Assembly (NCBI GenBank): GCA_028687205.1
Contig: JAQUAP010000005.1
Coordinates: forward strand, 1 to 30,564
Length of the DNA: 30,564 nucleotides
Source of the DNA: Candidatus Omnitrophota bacterium
Lineage (GTDB): Bacteria; Omnitrophota; Gorgyraeia; Gygaellales; Profunditerraquicolaceae
Direction of reading: 5' to 3'
The notes under the pieces were generated by a model that did no database searches, was not told where the DNA came from, and saw nothing but the letters and a program-made list of their open reading frames with translations. This document shows positions 1 to 8,363 of this stretch, piece after piece (within the stretch, counting starts at the first letter, position 1; each line of letters starts with the position of its first letter). Made by a program: the position numbers and the translations under genes.

Positions 1-781
1 TATCTTTAAGCCAATCTACGATTTTACCGCTTAGGGTAAGGACTAAGGGCCCTGAAATGCCAAAACCCGTAAAGAGCAGCTCGCCGACCTCGGAGGCAAA
101 CGCGTTTTTTCCGGCGCAGGCCCTGATGCGGATATTTTTTAGCGTCAGCCCTTCTAAAATTTTAGCATATTTCTCTTTTATCTCAAGCGGCACCAGGGCC
201 GGCCGCAACGGAACGATATGGTGGCCTGATCTTTCCGCTATTTTTAAGCCCTCGCCGGTTGAGCCGGTAAAGCTGTAAGAGGCTCCGCCCGTAGCCAGGA
301 TCAGTTTAGCGCAAGGAATAAATTCGGCGCTTTCCAGGTAGAGGCCTTCTATCTGCTTATCTTTTACCAGGATATCCTTTACTTTTGACTTAAGGATGAC
401 TTTTACTTTTTGCTGCGCCAGTTCTTTCTTCAGCACGTCCACTATGCTGCTTGAGCTGTCCGTAACCGGGAATACACGCTGCTGCCTTTCTACCTTAAGG
501 GCCAGGCCCCGGCTTTGAAAGAAATCCATCAGTTCCCGGTTAAAAAATTTCTTGAAGGCATCCCTTAAGAACTGCCCGTTACGGGAAAATCTTTTTAAGC
601 ATGCATCCGGCTCGCTTGCGTTGGTGAGATTGCAGCGGCCTTTGCCGCTAAGGAGGAGTTTTTTGCCTAAGATGGGATTTTTATCGATGAGAATTACTTC
701 CTGGCCAAGGCTGGCGGCTTTTATCGCGGCCATCATTCCCGCAGGGCCTGCACCGACCACTACTATTTTATTTTTTCGCAC
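1..781 (-). CDS. BaiN/HI0933-family FAD-dependent oxidoreductase (3' end cut by window edge)
   Basis: About 260 N-terminal residues are visible; the C-terminus lies beyond base 1. The start is a Rossmann FAD-binding motif, VVVGAGPAGMMAA, followed by the family motif GKKLLLSGKGRCNLTN (about residues 42-57), which is typical of HI0933/YhiN/BaiN flavoproteins. Later ILATGGASY and TGSTGEG segments fit the same family. I chose the GTG at 779-781, which gives the start MRKNKIVVVG. An AGGGA lies about 13 bases upstream, and no ATG suits the frame. The gene begins 17 bases after the pyrE stop, so it is probably the last gene read from the glycosyltransferase-pyrE unit. The family is abundant, but its physiological substrate is mostly unknown; BaiN itself acts on bile acid intermediates, which should not be assumed here. 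Confidence 0.85.
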   Translation of the reverse strand, partial: MRKNKIVVVGAGPAGMMAAIKAASLGQEVILIDKNPILGKKLLLSGKGRCNLTNASEPDACLKRFSRNGQFLRDAFKKFFNRELMDFFQSRGLALKVERQQRVFPVTDSSSSIVDVLKKELAQQKVKVILKSKVKDILVKDKQIEGLYLESAEFIPCAKLILATGGASYSFTGSTGEGLKIAERSGHHIVPLRPALVPLEIKEKYAKILEGLTLKNIRIRACAGKNAFASEVGELLFTGFGISGPLVLTLSGKIVDWLKD

Positions 782-798
782 AAGGTTTTCTAAGGTCC

Positions 799-1356
799 CT
801 AAAGGCCGAAGTCTTTTACGGTAAATATGGAGGTTAAAGTCAGGCCTTCTTTTGCCAGGTTCTCTTTAGCGCCTGCGCATCTATCCACGATAACGATGGC
901 CTCCCGCGCGGTTATACCCAGCTGAGCCAGGGCGCGCTTGGCTTCAATCAGCGCTTTTCCGGTAGTCGCCACGTCATCAACCAGGATAACTTCACTTGTC
1001 TTCTCTAACGCAGGGCCTTCGACCTGGCGGCCGGCCCCGTGCTCTTTTACCGTTTTTCTGACGATAAATGTTTTGAGGGGGATGTTTTTGATATGGCTAA
1101 GCGTAGCGACTGCCCCTGCGATCGGGTCCGCTCCCAGCGTCGGGCCGCCGAGCGCGTCTATCTTTCTATCCTTGATCATCTCTAAGATAATGCTCGCGAC
1201 TAGATACGCGCCTTCGGGAGTGAGGGTAATCACCCGGCCGTCAAGATAATAATTACTCGTCTTGCCGCTGGAAAGGACAAAGTTTCCCTTCCTCAAGGCC
1301 TCTTTATGCAGCAGGTCTAACAACTGTTTTTTTAACTCTTTTATATCTGTTCCCAT
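799..1356 (-). CDS. pyrE: Orotate phosphoribosyltransferase
   Basis: This enzyme makes orotidine 5'-monophosphate from orotate and PRPP in de novo pyrimidine synthesis. At 185 residues it has the usual length for a short bacterial PyrE. The PRPP-binding motif VILVDDVATTGKAL is at residues 123-136, and the RKxxKxHG catalytic loop motif (RKTVKEHG) at 100-107. An N-terminal segment with FVLSSGKTSNYYLDGR matches the orotate site of the family. It lies 28 bases downstream of the glycosyltransferase gene and is likely read through from it, since I see no convincing promoter or strong Shine-Dalgarno sequence in the gap. No other pyrimidine genes are in the window. Confidence 0.95.
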   Translation of the reverse strand: MGTDIKELKKQLLDLLHKEALRKGNFVLSSGKTSNYYLDGRVITLTPEGAYLVASIILEMIKDRKIDALGGPTLGADPIAGAVATLSHIKNIPLKTFIVRKTVKEHGAGRQVEGPALEKTSEVILVDDVATTGKALIEAKRALAQLGITAREAIVIVDRCAGAKENLAKEGLTLTSIFTVKDFGL

Positions 1357-1384
1357 AACAGATTTATTCTACTACACAATAACA

Positions 1385-3034
1385 CTATTGCAAAGAAGAA
1401 ATCCTTACCACGTATTCATTACCGATTTGTTTTAGTATCTCAAATTTAAAATAATTCTCCGTCAAGCGCCTGAAGTCTATGACGTTGCCCTTCTTGAGGA
1501 TCCCATAGGTAACCGGCTGTTTACCCAGGAACTCCCTCACCTCGGAGTCAGAATTTAAGAAAGGTATGGGATGCGGGCTAAAGTATTCTGTGCCGGGGAT
1601 ATCCACGGCGGCAACTTCTTTATCGGTATAAAAACGCACTCCCCGGACAAAAAACTTTGAGCAGATAATCGGGCCCTTAACAGGATAATTCTTCATCAGG
1701 TATTCGGCAGCCGGCTTAGAAGATACATACGGCTCAACATCCTTGCTTACGGAAGCCGCGCCTAACAAAATTATCAAGAGCAGGAAAAATAACGTAAACG
1801 TAAACCCCGCGAACCTCTTATGCAGGACAAAGACCAGGGAAAACAGGCCTAAGCTGAATAATGCCACGGCCAGGGCATAAACAGGTATGGTTGAGCCGAG
1901 GTACATGGCATAACTCGGCAGGGCGACGATTAAGCCTATGGGGACCAGTAAAATAACTGCCGTCATAACCAGGGAAGCGATATAAAACGCGCGGCTGGGG
2001 CTTCGGGTGAATAAGGCCCGGCTGCAAATAAAATCCGCGGTAACCAGGCCAAGCGCCGGAAAAAGCGGAAAGATATAGCTGGTTAATTTTGAATGCGCGA
2101 ATTGAAAAATCAGCAGGACCGCGGCTATCCAAACGCCCAAGAAAAGAGTAAAGGTATCCATACCGCGCCTTATCCCCCTGGCCAGGTAAACCAGGGCAAT
2201 TAAAGTATACAGGCTCCAGGGAAACATCGGGCCGATCAGGGTCATCGGATAAAAATACCAGGTGTCGTTTCCCGGATGCTCGGCTTTAATGAGGCGGACA
2301 AAGTGGTCGTTATAAAAGAACTCGCGGTTAAAGCTGGCGCCGTATTTAGCCTCCATCAAAATATACCAGGGTAAGGCGATGGCGCTAAAAACCAGTAAAC
2401 CCCATAAAGAATAACCGCAGCATAAAAACCTGAGCTCCTTTTTAATGAAGAGGAATGCGAGGATAACCAATAGCGGTATCAAGAGGCCGAGCGGCCCTTT
2501 AGTTAAAACCGCCAGGGCGCAAGAAACGGAAAATAAGATGAGCCCTGCGCCCTTCCTGGAGGGATAAGTATAGCCCCAGTAAAATGACAAGAGCGCAAAG
2601 AGGATAAATACGGAAAAAATCATATCGGTAAAGACACTCCTGGCTAAGCCGATATAAAAACCGCAGGAGATCAGGACCAGGCCGGAAAAGAATGCTTTTT
2701 TATCATCCTTAAACCCGATCAAGCTTAACAGATATACCGCGACTACGCCCAGGATGGCGATGAATGCCGCAGGCAGGCGCGCGGCAAAAGGGGTATTGCC
2801 AAAAATTCCGATGCTTGCGCGCAGCATCCAGTATAAAAAAATAGGCTTCTCAAACTGGGGCTGGCCGAAGAGGTACGGGGTTATCCAGGTATCCTGCTGC
2901 GCCATCTCTTTGGCTGTCTGGAGATAAAAAACCTCGTCGGGATTAGTGAGGCTGACAATGCCGTTACCCATCATCAGGTAGATATAGGCCAGGCCGATTA
3001 AAACCAGTATCTGGATAAATTTCTTGTTATGCAT
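1385..3034 (-). CDS. ArnT/PMT-like membrane glycosyltransferase (GT39/GT83 type)
   Basis: A 549-residue polytopic membrane protein with about 11-12 hydrophobic segments and a soluble C-terminal domain (from about residue 430). The first extracytoplasmic loop has the acidic pair NPDE at residues 31-34, followed by AKEM, WITPY and KPIFLYW. This is the signature layout of the ArnT/PMT superfamily, where the acidic residues bind the metal or lipid-phosphate donor. Such enzymes move a sugar from a polyprenyl phosphate donor onto lipid A, protein or another acceptor at the outer face of the inner membrane. The real acceptor cannot be told from sequence. A strong Shine-Dalgarno (AAGGAGG) sits 6 bases before the ATG, and a TATAAT-type promoter precedes it. 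It heads a unit with pyrE and a flavoprotein gene, a grouping with no obvious functional logic. Confidence 0.85.
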   Translation of the reverse strand: MHNKKFIQILVLIGLAYIYLMMGNGIVSLTNPDEVFYLQTAKEMAQQDTWITPYLFGQPQFEKPIFLYWMLRASIGIFGNTPFAARLPAAFIAILGVVAVYLLSLIGFKDDKKAFFSGLVLISCGFYIGLARSVFTDMIFSVFILFALLSFYWGYTYPSRKGAGLILFSVSCALAVLTKGPLGLLIPLLVILAFLFIKKELRFLCCGYSLWGLLVFSAIALPWYILMEAKYGASFNREFFYNDHFVRLIKAEHPGNDTWYFYPMTLIGPMFPWSLYTLIALVYLARGIRRGMDTFTLFLGVWIAAVLLIFQFAHSKLTSYIFPLFPALGLVTADFICSRALFTRSPSRAFYIASLVMTAVILLVPIGLIVALPSYAMYLGSTIPVYALAVALFSLGLFSLVFVLHKRFAGFTFTLFFLLLIILLGAASVSKDVEPYVSSKPAAEYLMKNYPVKGPIICSKFFVRGVRFYTDKEVAAVDIPGTEYFSPHPIPFLNSDSEVREFLGKQPVTYGILKKGNVIDFRRLTENYFKFEILKQIGNEYVVRISSLQ

Positions 3035-3061
3035 TATTTTCCTCCTTGATAATCGGCATTT

Positions 3062-3089
3062 ATTATAGCATTATCGCCATATTTAACAA
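3062..3089 (-). promoter_or_regulatory. Predicted sigma-70-type promoter for the ArnT-like glycosyltransferase
   Basis: Read on the minus strand, a perfect TATAAT (3062-3067) is preceded by TG plus one base, an extended -10. It follows a TTGTTA -35 element (3084-3089) by a 16-base spacer. Transcription would begin near 3055, giving a leader of about 20 bases with the AAGGAGG ribosome site before the ATG at 3034. Confidence 0.6.
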
Positions 3090-3106
3090 CTCAAAATTTT
3101 TTGCTT

Positions 3107-3156
3107 TTGATGGTTCACTTTGCTCACCATCAATCCTGAGCCTAGCCGAAGGATTG
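3107..3156. repeat. Two adjoining small palindromes in the divergent intergenic region
   Basis: The first hairpin has perfect 8-base arms, TTGATGGT (3107-3114) and ACCATCAA (3126-3133), around an 11-base loop. The second has CAATCC (3131-3136) and GGATTG (3151-3156) around 14 bases; the two share the bases CAA. The second resembles the short TCCTGAGC...CGAAGGA palindromes scattered between genes in many uncultivated bacteria (from memory, not searched). No T-tract follows on either strand, so neither looks like a terminator. The second overlaps the predicted comF -35 box. Confidence 0.6.
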
Positions 3157-3182
3157 ACTTTTAATAAATTAGCTGTTATCAT
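3154..3182 (+). promoter_or_regulatory. Predicted promoter for comF-lptF-lptG, abutting the start codon
   Basis: TTGACT (3154-3159), a 17-base spacer and TATCAT (3177-3182) form a good sigma-70-type promoter. The -10 box touches the first ATG (3183). A start about 7 bases downstream would fall on the second in-frame ATG (3189), which would give a leaderless mRNA. No Shine-Dalgarno precedes either ATG. Confidence 0.45.
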
Positions 3183-3914
3183 ATGTCCATGTTGCGTCGT
3201 TTTATCAGGGTATTAAGGGATATCGCGTATCCTAAGATATGCCTGGGCTGCAAAGGCAGGCTTGACGCGCAGAGCCCGGAAGAATACATTTGCAGCCGCT
3301 GCCGGCTTAAGATTAAAAAAAATGTGCCTCCCTTCTGCCACAGCTGCGGCAGGCACCTTGAGAAGGATAACCGGAATAAGAATATCTGCTCCGCTTGCTT
3401 AAAGACTAAGTTGCATTTTGACCGCGCCTTTAGCCCCTGCTTATACGAAGGCGTGCTTAAGGAATTAATCCATGAGTTTAAATATAAAGGTAAGGCGCAC
3501 CTGGCCGGGCCTTTAAGCAGGATGATGGCTGATTTTATCAGGGAATACGACTTTCCTATCGATTATATGGATTTTATCGTCCCTATACCGCTGCATAAGG
3601 CCAGGGAGCGCGAAAGAGAATTTAACCAGGCAGAGGCTTTAAGCAGGCACATCGCCGCTGAATTCAATAAGGGCTTAAAAAGCAGCCTGCTTATACGAAC
3701 CCGCCCGACGGAAACCCAGACCGGGCTTGCCAATGAAAGGCGTTTTTTAAACATGCGGGAGAGTTTTCGCGTCGCAAAGGATACGGATTTAAAGGATAAA
3801 AACGTGCTTATCGTCGATGATGTCCTGACAACAGGTGCGACTTCTTCGGCGGCCGCCGCGGCCTTAAAAGGCGCCGGGGCGAATATCGTATTCGTCTTAA
3901 CACTGGCTAATTAA
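3183..3914 (+). CDS. comF: ComF family phosphoribosyltransferase-like protein
   Basis: A ComF/GntX-type protein of 243 residues, the usual length. An N-terminal double zinc ribbon holds eight cysteines in four CxxC pairs (C20/C23, C37/C40, C52/C55, C69/C72). A type I phosphoribosyltransferase fold follows, with the PRPP motif VLIVDDVLTTGAT at about 208-220. In naturally competent bacteria ComF helps import single-stranded DNA; in many others its role is unknown. No other competence gene is seen here. Two ATGs are possible, 3183 and 3189. The promoter position would favour 3189 if the mRNA is leaderless. lptF follows after only 3 bases, so the three plus-strand genes are probably one operon. 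Confidence 0.9.
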   Translation: MSMLRRFIRVLRDIAYPKICLGCKGRLDAQSPEEYICSRCRLKIKKNVPPFCHSCGRHLEKDNRNKNICSACLKTKLHFDRAFSPCLYEGVLKELIHEFKYKGKAHLAGPLSRMMADFIREYDFPIDYMDFIVPIPLHKAREREREFNQAEALSRHIAAEFNKGLKSSLLIRTRPTETQTGLANERRFLNMRESFRVAKDTDLKDKNVLIVDDVLTTGATSSAAAAALKGAGANIVFVLTLAN

Positions 3915-3917
3915 ACG

Positions 3918-5024
3918 ATGAAAATACTGCGCAATTACCTGTTAAAGGAATTTACCGGGCCGTTCTTGATGACCCTGGGGGTTTTGAGCTTTGTCATGGT
4001 CATCGTGGGCAACATTAAAAAGATAGCGGACCTGGTCATCAATAAGGGAGTGGATATTGTCAGCGTAATGAAGATATTCGTGCTGATGGCCCCCTATATA
4101 TTCACCTATGCCTTGCCCATTTCCGTCCTGGTTGCGGTGCTCATGTCCCTGGGCAGGTTATCCAGCGATAACGAGATCATCGCCATCAGGGCCAGCGGCA
4201 TAAATCTTTTCCAGCTTATACTGCCGTTACTGACTGTGGGCCTGATCTTAAGCCTGGGCCTGGCTTTATTCAACGACCGGGCCGCCTCCTACGCGCATTA
4301 TGCCTACCGCAAGACCCTGATTGAAATAGGCGTAAAAAACCCTACTGCCGCCTTTGAAGAAGGAGTCTTTATCAATTCTTTCCAGAAATATATACTCTTC
4401 ATTTATAAGGTAGACCAGAAGAATAACAAGCTGCTTAACGTGCGCATCTACGAGCCTCAAGGGGATGACCGGCCTACGCGCACCATCGTCGCCAAGAGCG
4501 GCGAATTTATCGCTGTCCCGGAGAATAACACCATCAAGCTAAAATTAATGGACGGGACAAGCGATGAACCGGACCCGAGCAACCCGACTAACTTTTATAA
4601 GCTTAATTTCAGGACTTATTTCATGAATTTGAATATGGCTGACGCGCAAAAGAAACAGAATATAGAAAAGAAATATAAAGACATGACCATCAGCGAGTTA
4701 AACACTGAAATCGCGAAATTAAGAAAAGAGAATATCAACCCGGCGCCCCTGGTTACCGAGATACACGAGAAACTGACCCTCGCCTTTTCCTGCCTTATCT
4801 TTGTGCTGATGGGCGCGCCCCTGGCCATCATCACCCGGCGCAGGGAAAAATCCATCAATATCGGCATCGCCATACTCATCATCGTGGTATATTACCCTCT
4901 GCTTGTCGGTTGCGAAGCCCTGGCAATGGAGGGAGGTTTTAACCCCGCCCTGGCCATGTGGCTCCCCAATATATTATTCGGGGCGCTGGGCTCATTCTTA
5001 ACCTTTAAATTATGCGTATCTTAG
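3918..5024 (+). CDS. lptF: LPS export ABC transporter permease LptF
   Basis: A 368-residue YjgP/YjgQ-family permease. Transmembrane segments lie at about 13-31, 52-80 and 98-117. A periplasmic beta-rich domain follows (about 120-270), then three C-terminal segments. The coupling-region motif DNEIIAIRASGIN (84-96) is typical. With LptG and the ATPase LptB it extracts LPS from the inner membrane and passes it to the periplasmic bridge. LptB, LptC and LptA are not in the window. I name it LptF because it is the first of the pair, as in E. coli; sequence alone does not firmly separate F from G. It overlaps lptG by 13 bases. Confidence 0.88.
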   Translation: MKILRNYLLKEFTGPFLMTLGVLSFVMVIVGNIKKIADLVINKGVDIVSVMKIFVLMAPYIFTYALPISVLVAVLMSLGRLSSDNEIIAIRASGINLFQLILPLLTVGLILSLGLALFNDRAASYAHYAYRKTLIEIGVKNPTAAFEEGVFINSFQKYILFIYKVDQKNNKLLNVRIYEPQGDDRPTRTIVAKSGEFIAVPENNTIKLKLMDGTSDEPDPSNPTNFYKLNFRTYFMNLNMADAQKKQNIEKKYKDMTISELNTEIAKLRKENINPAPLVTEIHEKLTLAFSCLIFVLMGAPLAIITRRREKSINIGIAILIIVVYYPLLVGCEALAMEGGFNPALAMWLPNILFGALGSFLTFKLCVS

Positions 5025-6112
5025 ACCGCTATATCTTAAAATCCGTTGTCTCTATTTTTGTTTCCTGCGTGTTCGTCTTTCTCTTTATGTATGTGATTAT
5101 TGATGTCTTATCGCGGCTTGAGGATATCCTTAAAAACCAGATACATTACACGCTCCTTATCCAGTTTTATCTGAATAACCTGCCGACCATGTTTGTCCAG
5201 GTAGCGCCCTTCGCCTGCCTCCTGAGTACGCTTTATACCTTCAGTAAGCTAAACCACAATAATGAAGTCATCGCTATGCGCGCCTCGGGCCTGAGTATTT
5301 TTTATATTACCAAGACCGTGATCATCTTCGGGGTGCTTATCAGCTTGCTTGTATTCTGGATCAATGACCGTTTTGCCCCCGCGGCGATGTTGACTACCCA
5401 GAAGCTGCAGGCGAAGATGGATGAACGCAAGAAGGATAGAAAAGAAATAAAGACGGACTCTCTGATCAATTTATCTATGTACGGCTTGAAAAACAGGCTT
5501 TTCTTTATCAATGAATTTTACCCCTCTACCGCGATCATGGAAGGCGTGATTATACTCGAGCAGGATGAAAAGCAGAATTTAACCCGTAAGATCGTCGCCA
5601 ATAAGGGCGTCTATGAAGACGGGCTCTGGAAATTTTACCAGTCGATTACCTATGATTTTGATTATAACGGGCAGATCGTGGGAGAACCGCTCTACCTGGA
5701 AGAAGAAATAATGAATATACCCGAGACGCCGTCTGACTTCCTCGCCCAGAGGCAGCGGCCGGAACATATGACCATTGCCCAACTGGATAGTTATATCTGG
5801 AAATTATCCAAGAGCGGAGCGACAACGGTAATCCGTAACTTAAAAATAGACCTCTACCAAAAGTTTGCCTCTCCTTTCACCAGCCTCATTATCATTTTAT
5901 TGGGGATACCTTTCTCGCTGATGATACATAAACGCGCCACCGGCCTCTCTTCTATCGGTATTTCGATTGTCGTGGGATTTTTGTATTATATACTTGACGC
6001 GGTCTTCATTGCGCTAGGCCGCGGCGGGATATTCACTCCGATTATGGCGGTTTCTTCAGCGCACCTGACTGCCCTGACTTTTAGCCTTCTTTTAATCAGC
6101 CGCCTTCCTTAA
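5012..6112 (+). CDS. lptG: LPS export ABC transporter permease LptG
   Basis: The second YjgP/YjgQ-family permease, 366 residues, with the same architecture as its neighbour: N-terminal membrane segments, a periplasmic domain at about 125-265 and C-terminal membrane segments. The motif NNEVIAMRASGLS is at 83-95. Its ATG lies inside the end of lptF in another frame, a 13-base overlap that suggests translational coupling of the two halves of the LptFG heterodimer. The stop codon overlaps the stop of the convergent alr gene, with no room for a conventional terminator between them. Confidence 0.88.
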   Translation: MRILDRYILKSVVSIFVSCVFVFLFMYVIIDVLSRLEDILKNQIHYTLLIQFYLNNLPTMFVQVAPFACLLSTLYTFSKLNHNNEVIAMRASGLSIFYITKTVIIFGVLISLLVFWINDRFAPAAMLTTQKLQAKMDERKKDRKEIKTDSLINLSMYGLKNRLFFINEFYPSTAIMEGVIILEQDEKQNLTRKIVANKGVYEDGLWKFYQSITYDFDYNGQIVGEPLYLEEEIMNIPETPSDFLAQRQRPEHMTIAQLDSYIWKLSKSGATTVIRNLKIDLYQKFASPFTSLIIILLGIPFSLMIHKRATGLSSIGISIVVGFLYYILDAVFIALGRGGIFTPIMAVSSAHLTALTFSLLLISRLP

Positions 6113-7233
6113 GAAACAGAAACCCTCGGGATACGGCTGCCTAAACCGCAAACAATTTCATAAGGAATGGTCCCGCAAAGGCCGGCCAGCTCTTCGGCGG
6201 TGATTTTGTCTTTACCCTGGCTACCGATGAGGACTGCTTCGTCTCCTATTCTTACCGGGGCATTGCCGACATCAACCATGATCTGGTCCATGCATATCCT
6301 GCCGCAGATGCGGAAACGTTTTCCGCCGATTAAAACAGGGGCCTTATTGGAAAGGTTGCGCGGATAACCGTCCCCGTAGCCGATGGGCAGGGTAACAATC
6401 CTGGCGGGTTTTGACGTAACATACTCATGCCCGTAGCTTATACCGCTGCCGGCGGGGACTTTTTTAACAAAGATTATTTTAGTCTTTAAGCTTAAAACCG
6501 GTTTAAGGTTGACCTTTAAATTTTCTTTCGGGTAGAGGCCGTAAATCACCAGCCCCGGCCTGACCATATTAAAATGGCTGTGTTTATAATCAAGTATGCC
6601 CATGCTGTTGGCGGCATGCACCAGGGGAATATTTATCCCTGCGCCGGTTAATTTCCTGATAAGCTTATCAAATAAATCTATCTGGTAAAAAGTAAATTTC
6701 TTATTCATATCGGCAAAAGCGAAATGCGTAAAAATACCTTCTGTTTCTATATGCTTAAGGCCATAAATCTTCCTGGCCAGTTTACAGGCGTCATAGTGCG
6801 GGATACCGATGCGGCCCATCCCGGTATCTACCTTGATATGCACTTTTGCTTTCTTGCCAAGCTGCCGGGCCTTATTATTTAAAGCGTTGCTTAATTCCTC
6901 GTCGCAAACAGAAATAGCGAGGTCATACTCAAAAAGCGGCAAGAGGTCGCTTTTGAGTATTAGCCCCAGGACCAGTATCGGGCTCTTGATGCCGGCCTTT
7001 CTTAAAACTATCCCCTCGTCTATCGAAGCAACCCCCAGGAAATCTACTCCGCAACGTTCAAGCCTCTCGGAGGCAGGGATTAAGCCATGGCCATAGGCGT
7101 CCGCCTTAACGGTGACTAAGATTTTGGTGTGGGGGTCAAGCCTCTTTTTTATCTGGAAGAAGTTATGCTCCAGGTTATCCAGATTGATCTCAGCCCAGGT
7201 CGGCCGGTATCCGATTTGCTTTATGGTAGGCAT
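6109..7233 (-). CDS. alr: Alanine racemase
   Basis: A PLP enzyme that converts L-alanine to D-alanine for peptidoglycan. The N-terminal TIM-barrel carries the PLP lysine in VTVKADAYGHG (K43); the C-terminal beta domain carries the second catalytic base in ISYGHEY (Y267). GYGDGYPR, the family's late barrel motif, and GRICMDQIMVDV are also present. The open frame extends 34 codons further upstream, to 7335, but that part lies inside tsaB and is unlike the family. The ATG at 7231-7233 gives 374 residues (the usual length), follows the tsaB stop by one base and has AAGGAAG about 8 bases upstream. It is the last gene of its minus-strand unit. Confidence 0.95.
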   Translation of the reverse strand: MPTIKQIGYRPTWAEINLDNLEHNFFQIKKRLDPHTKILVTVKADAYGHGLIPASERLERCGVDFLGVASIDEGIVLRKAGIKSPILVLGLILKSDLLPLFEYDLAISVCDEELSNALNNKARQLGKKAKVHIKVDTGMGRIGIPHYDACKLARKIYGLKHIETEGIFTHFAFADMNKKFTFYQIDLFDKLIRKLTGAGINIPLVHAANSMGILDYKHSHFNMVRPGLVIYGLYPKENLKVNLKPVLSLKTKIIFVKKVPAGSGISYGHEYVTSKPARIVTLPIGYGDGYPRNLSNKAPVLIGGKRFRICGRICMDQIMVDVGNAPVRIGDEAVLIGSQGKDKITAEELAGLCGTIPYEIVCGLGSRIPRVSVS

Positions 7234-7234
7234 A

Positions 7235-7912
7235 TTATTTCTTCCTTTTAACCTGGCACTCCTTAGGATAAATATAAATCGGGTTGATTTTAGAAAGGTT
7301 AGCAAACTTTTTATTTTTAACCCGGGCCAAGGCAAGTTTGATGATATTATGGGCCTTGGGATACCACTGGTCTTTATCCAGAAGAGCCGCGTTACCGGTA
7401 TGCTTTAAAATATCATCCCGGTATAAATTAAGCGCATCCCCGAAGAGCAGGCTGGGAGATTTTATCTTCTCGCATAATTCCTCTTTTGCAATAAGCATGT
7501 AGGGAGATAATTTCTTCAGGGTATTGCCTGTATTCCGGTAAAAACAGGCGTAAATAAGGCTTCTCCTGGCGTCAACCACCGGTATAATCATCCGGCTGGT
7601 CGCTCCCGCGTTCAGCGCCAGGATATCCAGAGTAGATACGCCGATTAACGGCTTACGCGCTACCCAGCTTAAGGCCTTCATCGCGCTTAAGCCCACGCGC
7701 ATACCGGTAAAAGAACCGGGGCCCAGGCCGCAGGCAAAATAATCCAAATCGCTTATGCCTAACCCCAGGGCATCCAGCGTTCTCTTAATGGTCAGCGCTA
7801 AAAGCGATGATAATTTCGGCCCTGTCTCCAGGTTATATTCATAGAACGAGCCGTCAACATAAATACCCAGCGACAAAAATTTAGTGGCAGTATCAATGGC
7901 TAAGATTTTCAT
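7235..7912 (-). CDS. tsaB: tRNA t6A biosynthesis protein TsaB
   Basis: A 225-residue ASKHA-fold protein of the TsaB/YeaZ family. MKILAIDTAT forms the first strand-turn and GPGSFTGMRVGLS (64-76) is the family signature. TsaB scaffolds TsaD, which transfers the threonylcarbamoyl group to A37 of ANN-decoding tRNAs. It has no catalytic role of its own. It overlaps tsaE by 20 bases, a common pairing. TsaD and TsaC are not in the window. The C-terminal tail ends in a basic VKRKK. Confidence 0.92.
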   Translation of the reverse strand: MKILAIDTATKFLSLGIYVDGSFYEYNLETGPKLSSLLALTIKRTLDALGLGISDLDYFACGLGPGSFTGMRVGLSAMKALSWVARKPLIGVSTLDILALNAGATSRMIIPVVDARRSLIYACFYRNTGNTLKKLSPYMLIAKEELCEKIKSPSLLFGDALNLYRDDILKHTGNAALLDKDQWYPKAHNIIKLALARVKNKKFANLSKINPIYIYPKECQVKRKK

Positions 7913-8363
7913 TTAATACTCTAAGTAATTTTTTATAACGCGGGGTAGTCGCGGAAAATTTAAGCAGCCTTTTATTTTCTCCCCGATAGGATAATTCTAC
8001 CATAAGATGTTCCCTGGGCATAAGACAATCTAACTTCTCCGCCCACTCAATAACCGCGACGCCTTCATCGTATAAGTATTCCTCATACCCTACGGCGGCC
8101 AAATCACCAGGCTTTTGCAGACGGTAAAGGTCAAAGTGATAGAGCGGGACTTTCCCTTCCAGGTGCTGGCGGATGAGAATAAACGAAGAGCTGGTAACCT
8201 TAGCCTGATTTACGCCCAGGCCTTCGGCAATACCTTTGGTAAATACGGTTTTGCCTGAGCCAAGTTCCCCTGTGAGGCAAATGATATCCCCTGCCGTAAG
8301 AAGCCTGGCGAGCAACCTGCCTAAATGTAAAGTGTCCTTAACTGATTGAGAGATTATCTGCAT
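7893..8363 (-). CDS. tsaE: tRNA t6A biosynthesis ATPase TsaE
   Basis: A 156-residue P-loop ATPase of the TsaE/YjeE family. Walker A GELGSGKT is at 32-39, the family's HFDLYRL at 76-82 and VIEWAEK at 104-110. The switch segment usually written SPTF reads SSSF here (58-61), a small departure. TsaE drives the TsaB-TsaD complex through its catalytic cycle by ATP hydrolysis. Its ATG directly abuts the thiL stop, and its end overlaps tsaB by 20 bases, so thiL-tsaE-tsaB-alr should be translated from one message. Confidence 0.93.
   Translation of the reverse strand: MQIISQSVKDTLHLGRLLARLLTAGDIICLTGELGSGKTVFTKGIAEGLGVNQAKVTSSSFILIRQHLEGKVPLYHFDLYRLQKPGDLAAVGYEEYLYDEGVAVIEWAEKLDCLMPREHLMVELSYRGENKRLLKFSATTPRYKKLLRVLNENLSH

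Noticed and set aside
552..1249. Plus-strand frames opposite the flavoprotein and pyrE genes
   Set aside because: They are antisense to well-recognised proteins and show no domain of their own.
7234..7335. A longer alanine racemase start at 7335
   Set aside because: The extra 34 residues lie within tsaB, are unlike the family, and the ATG at 7233 has a good ribosome site and gives the usual length.
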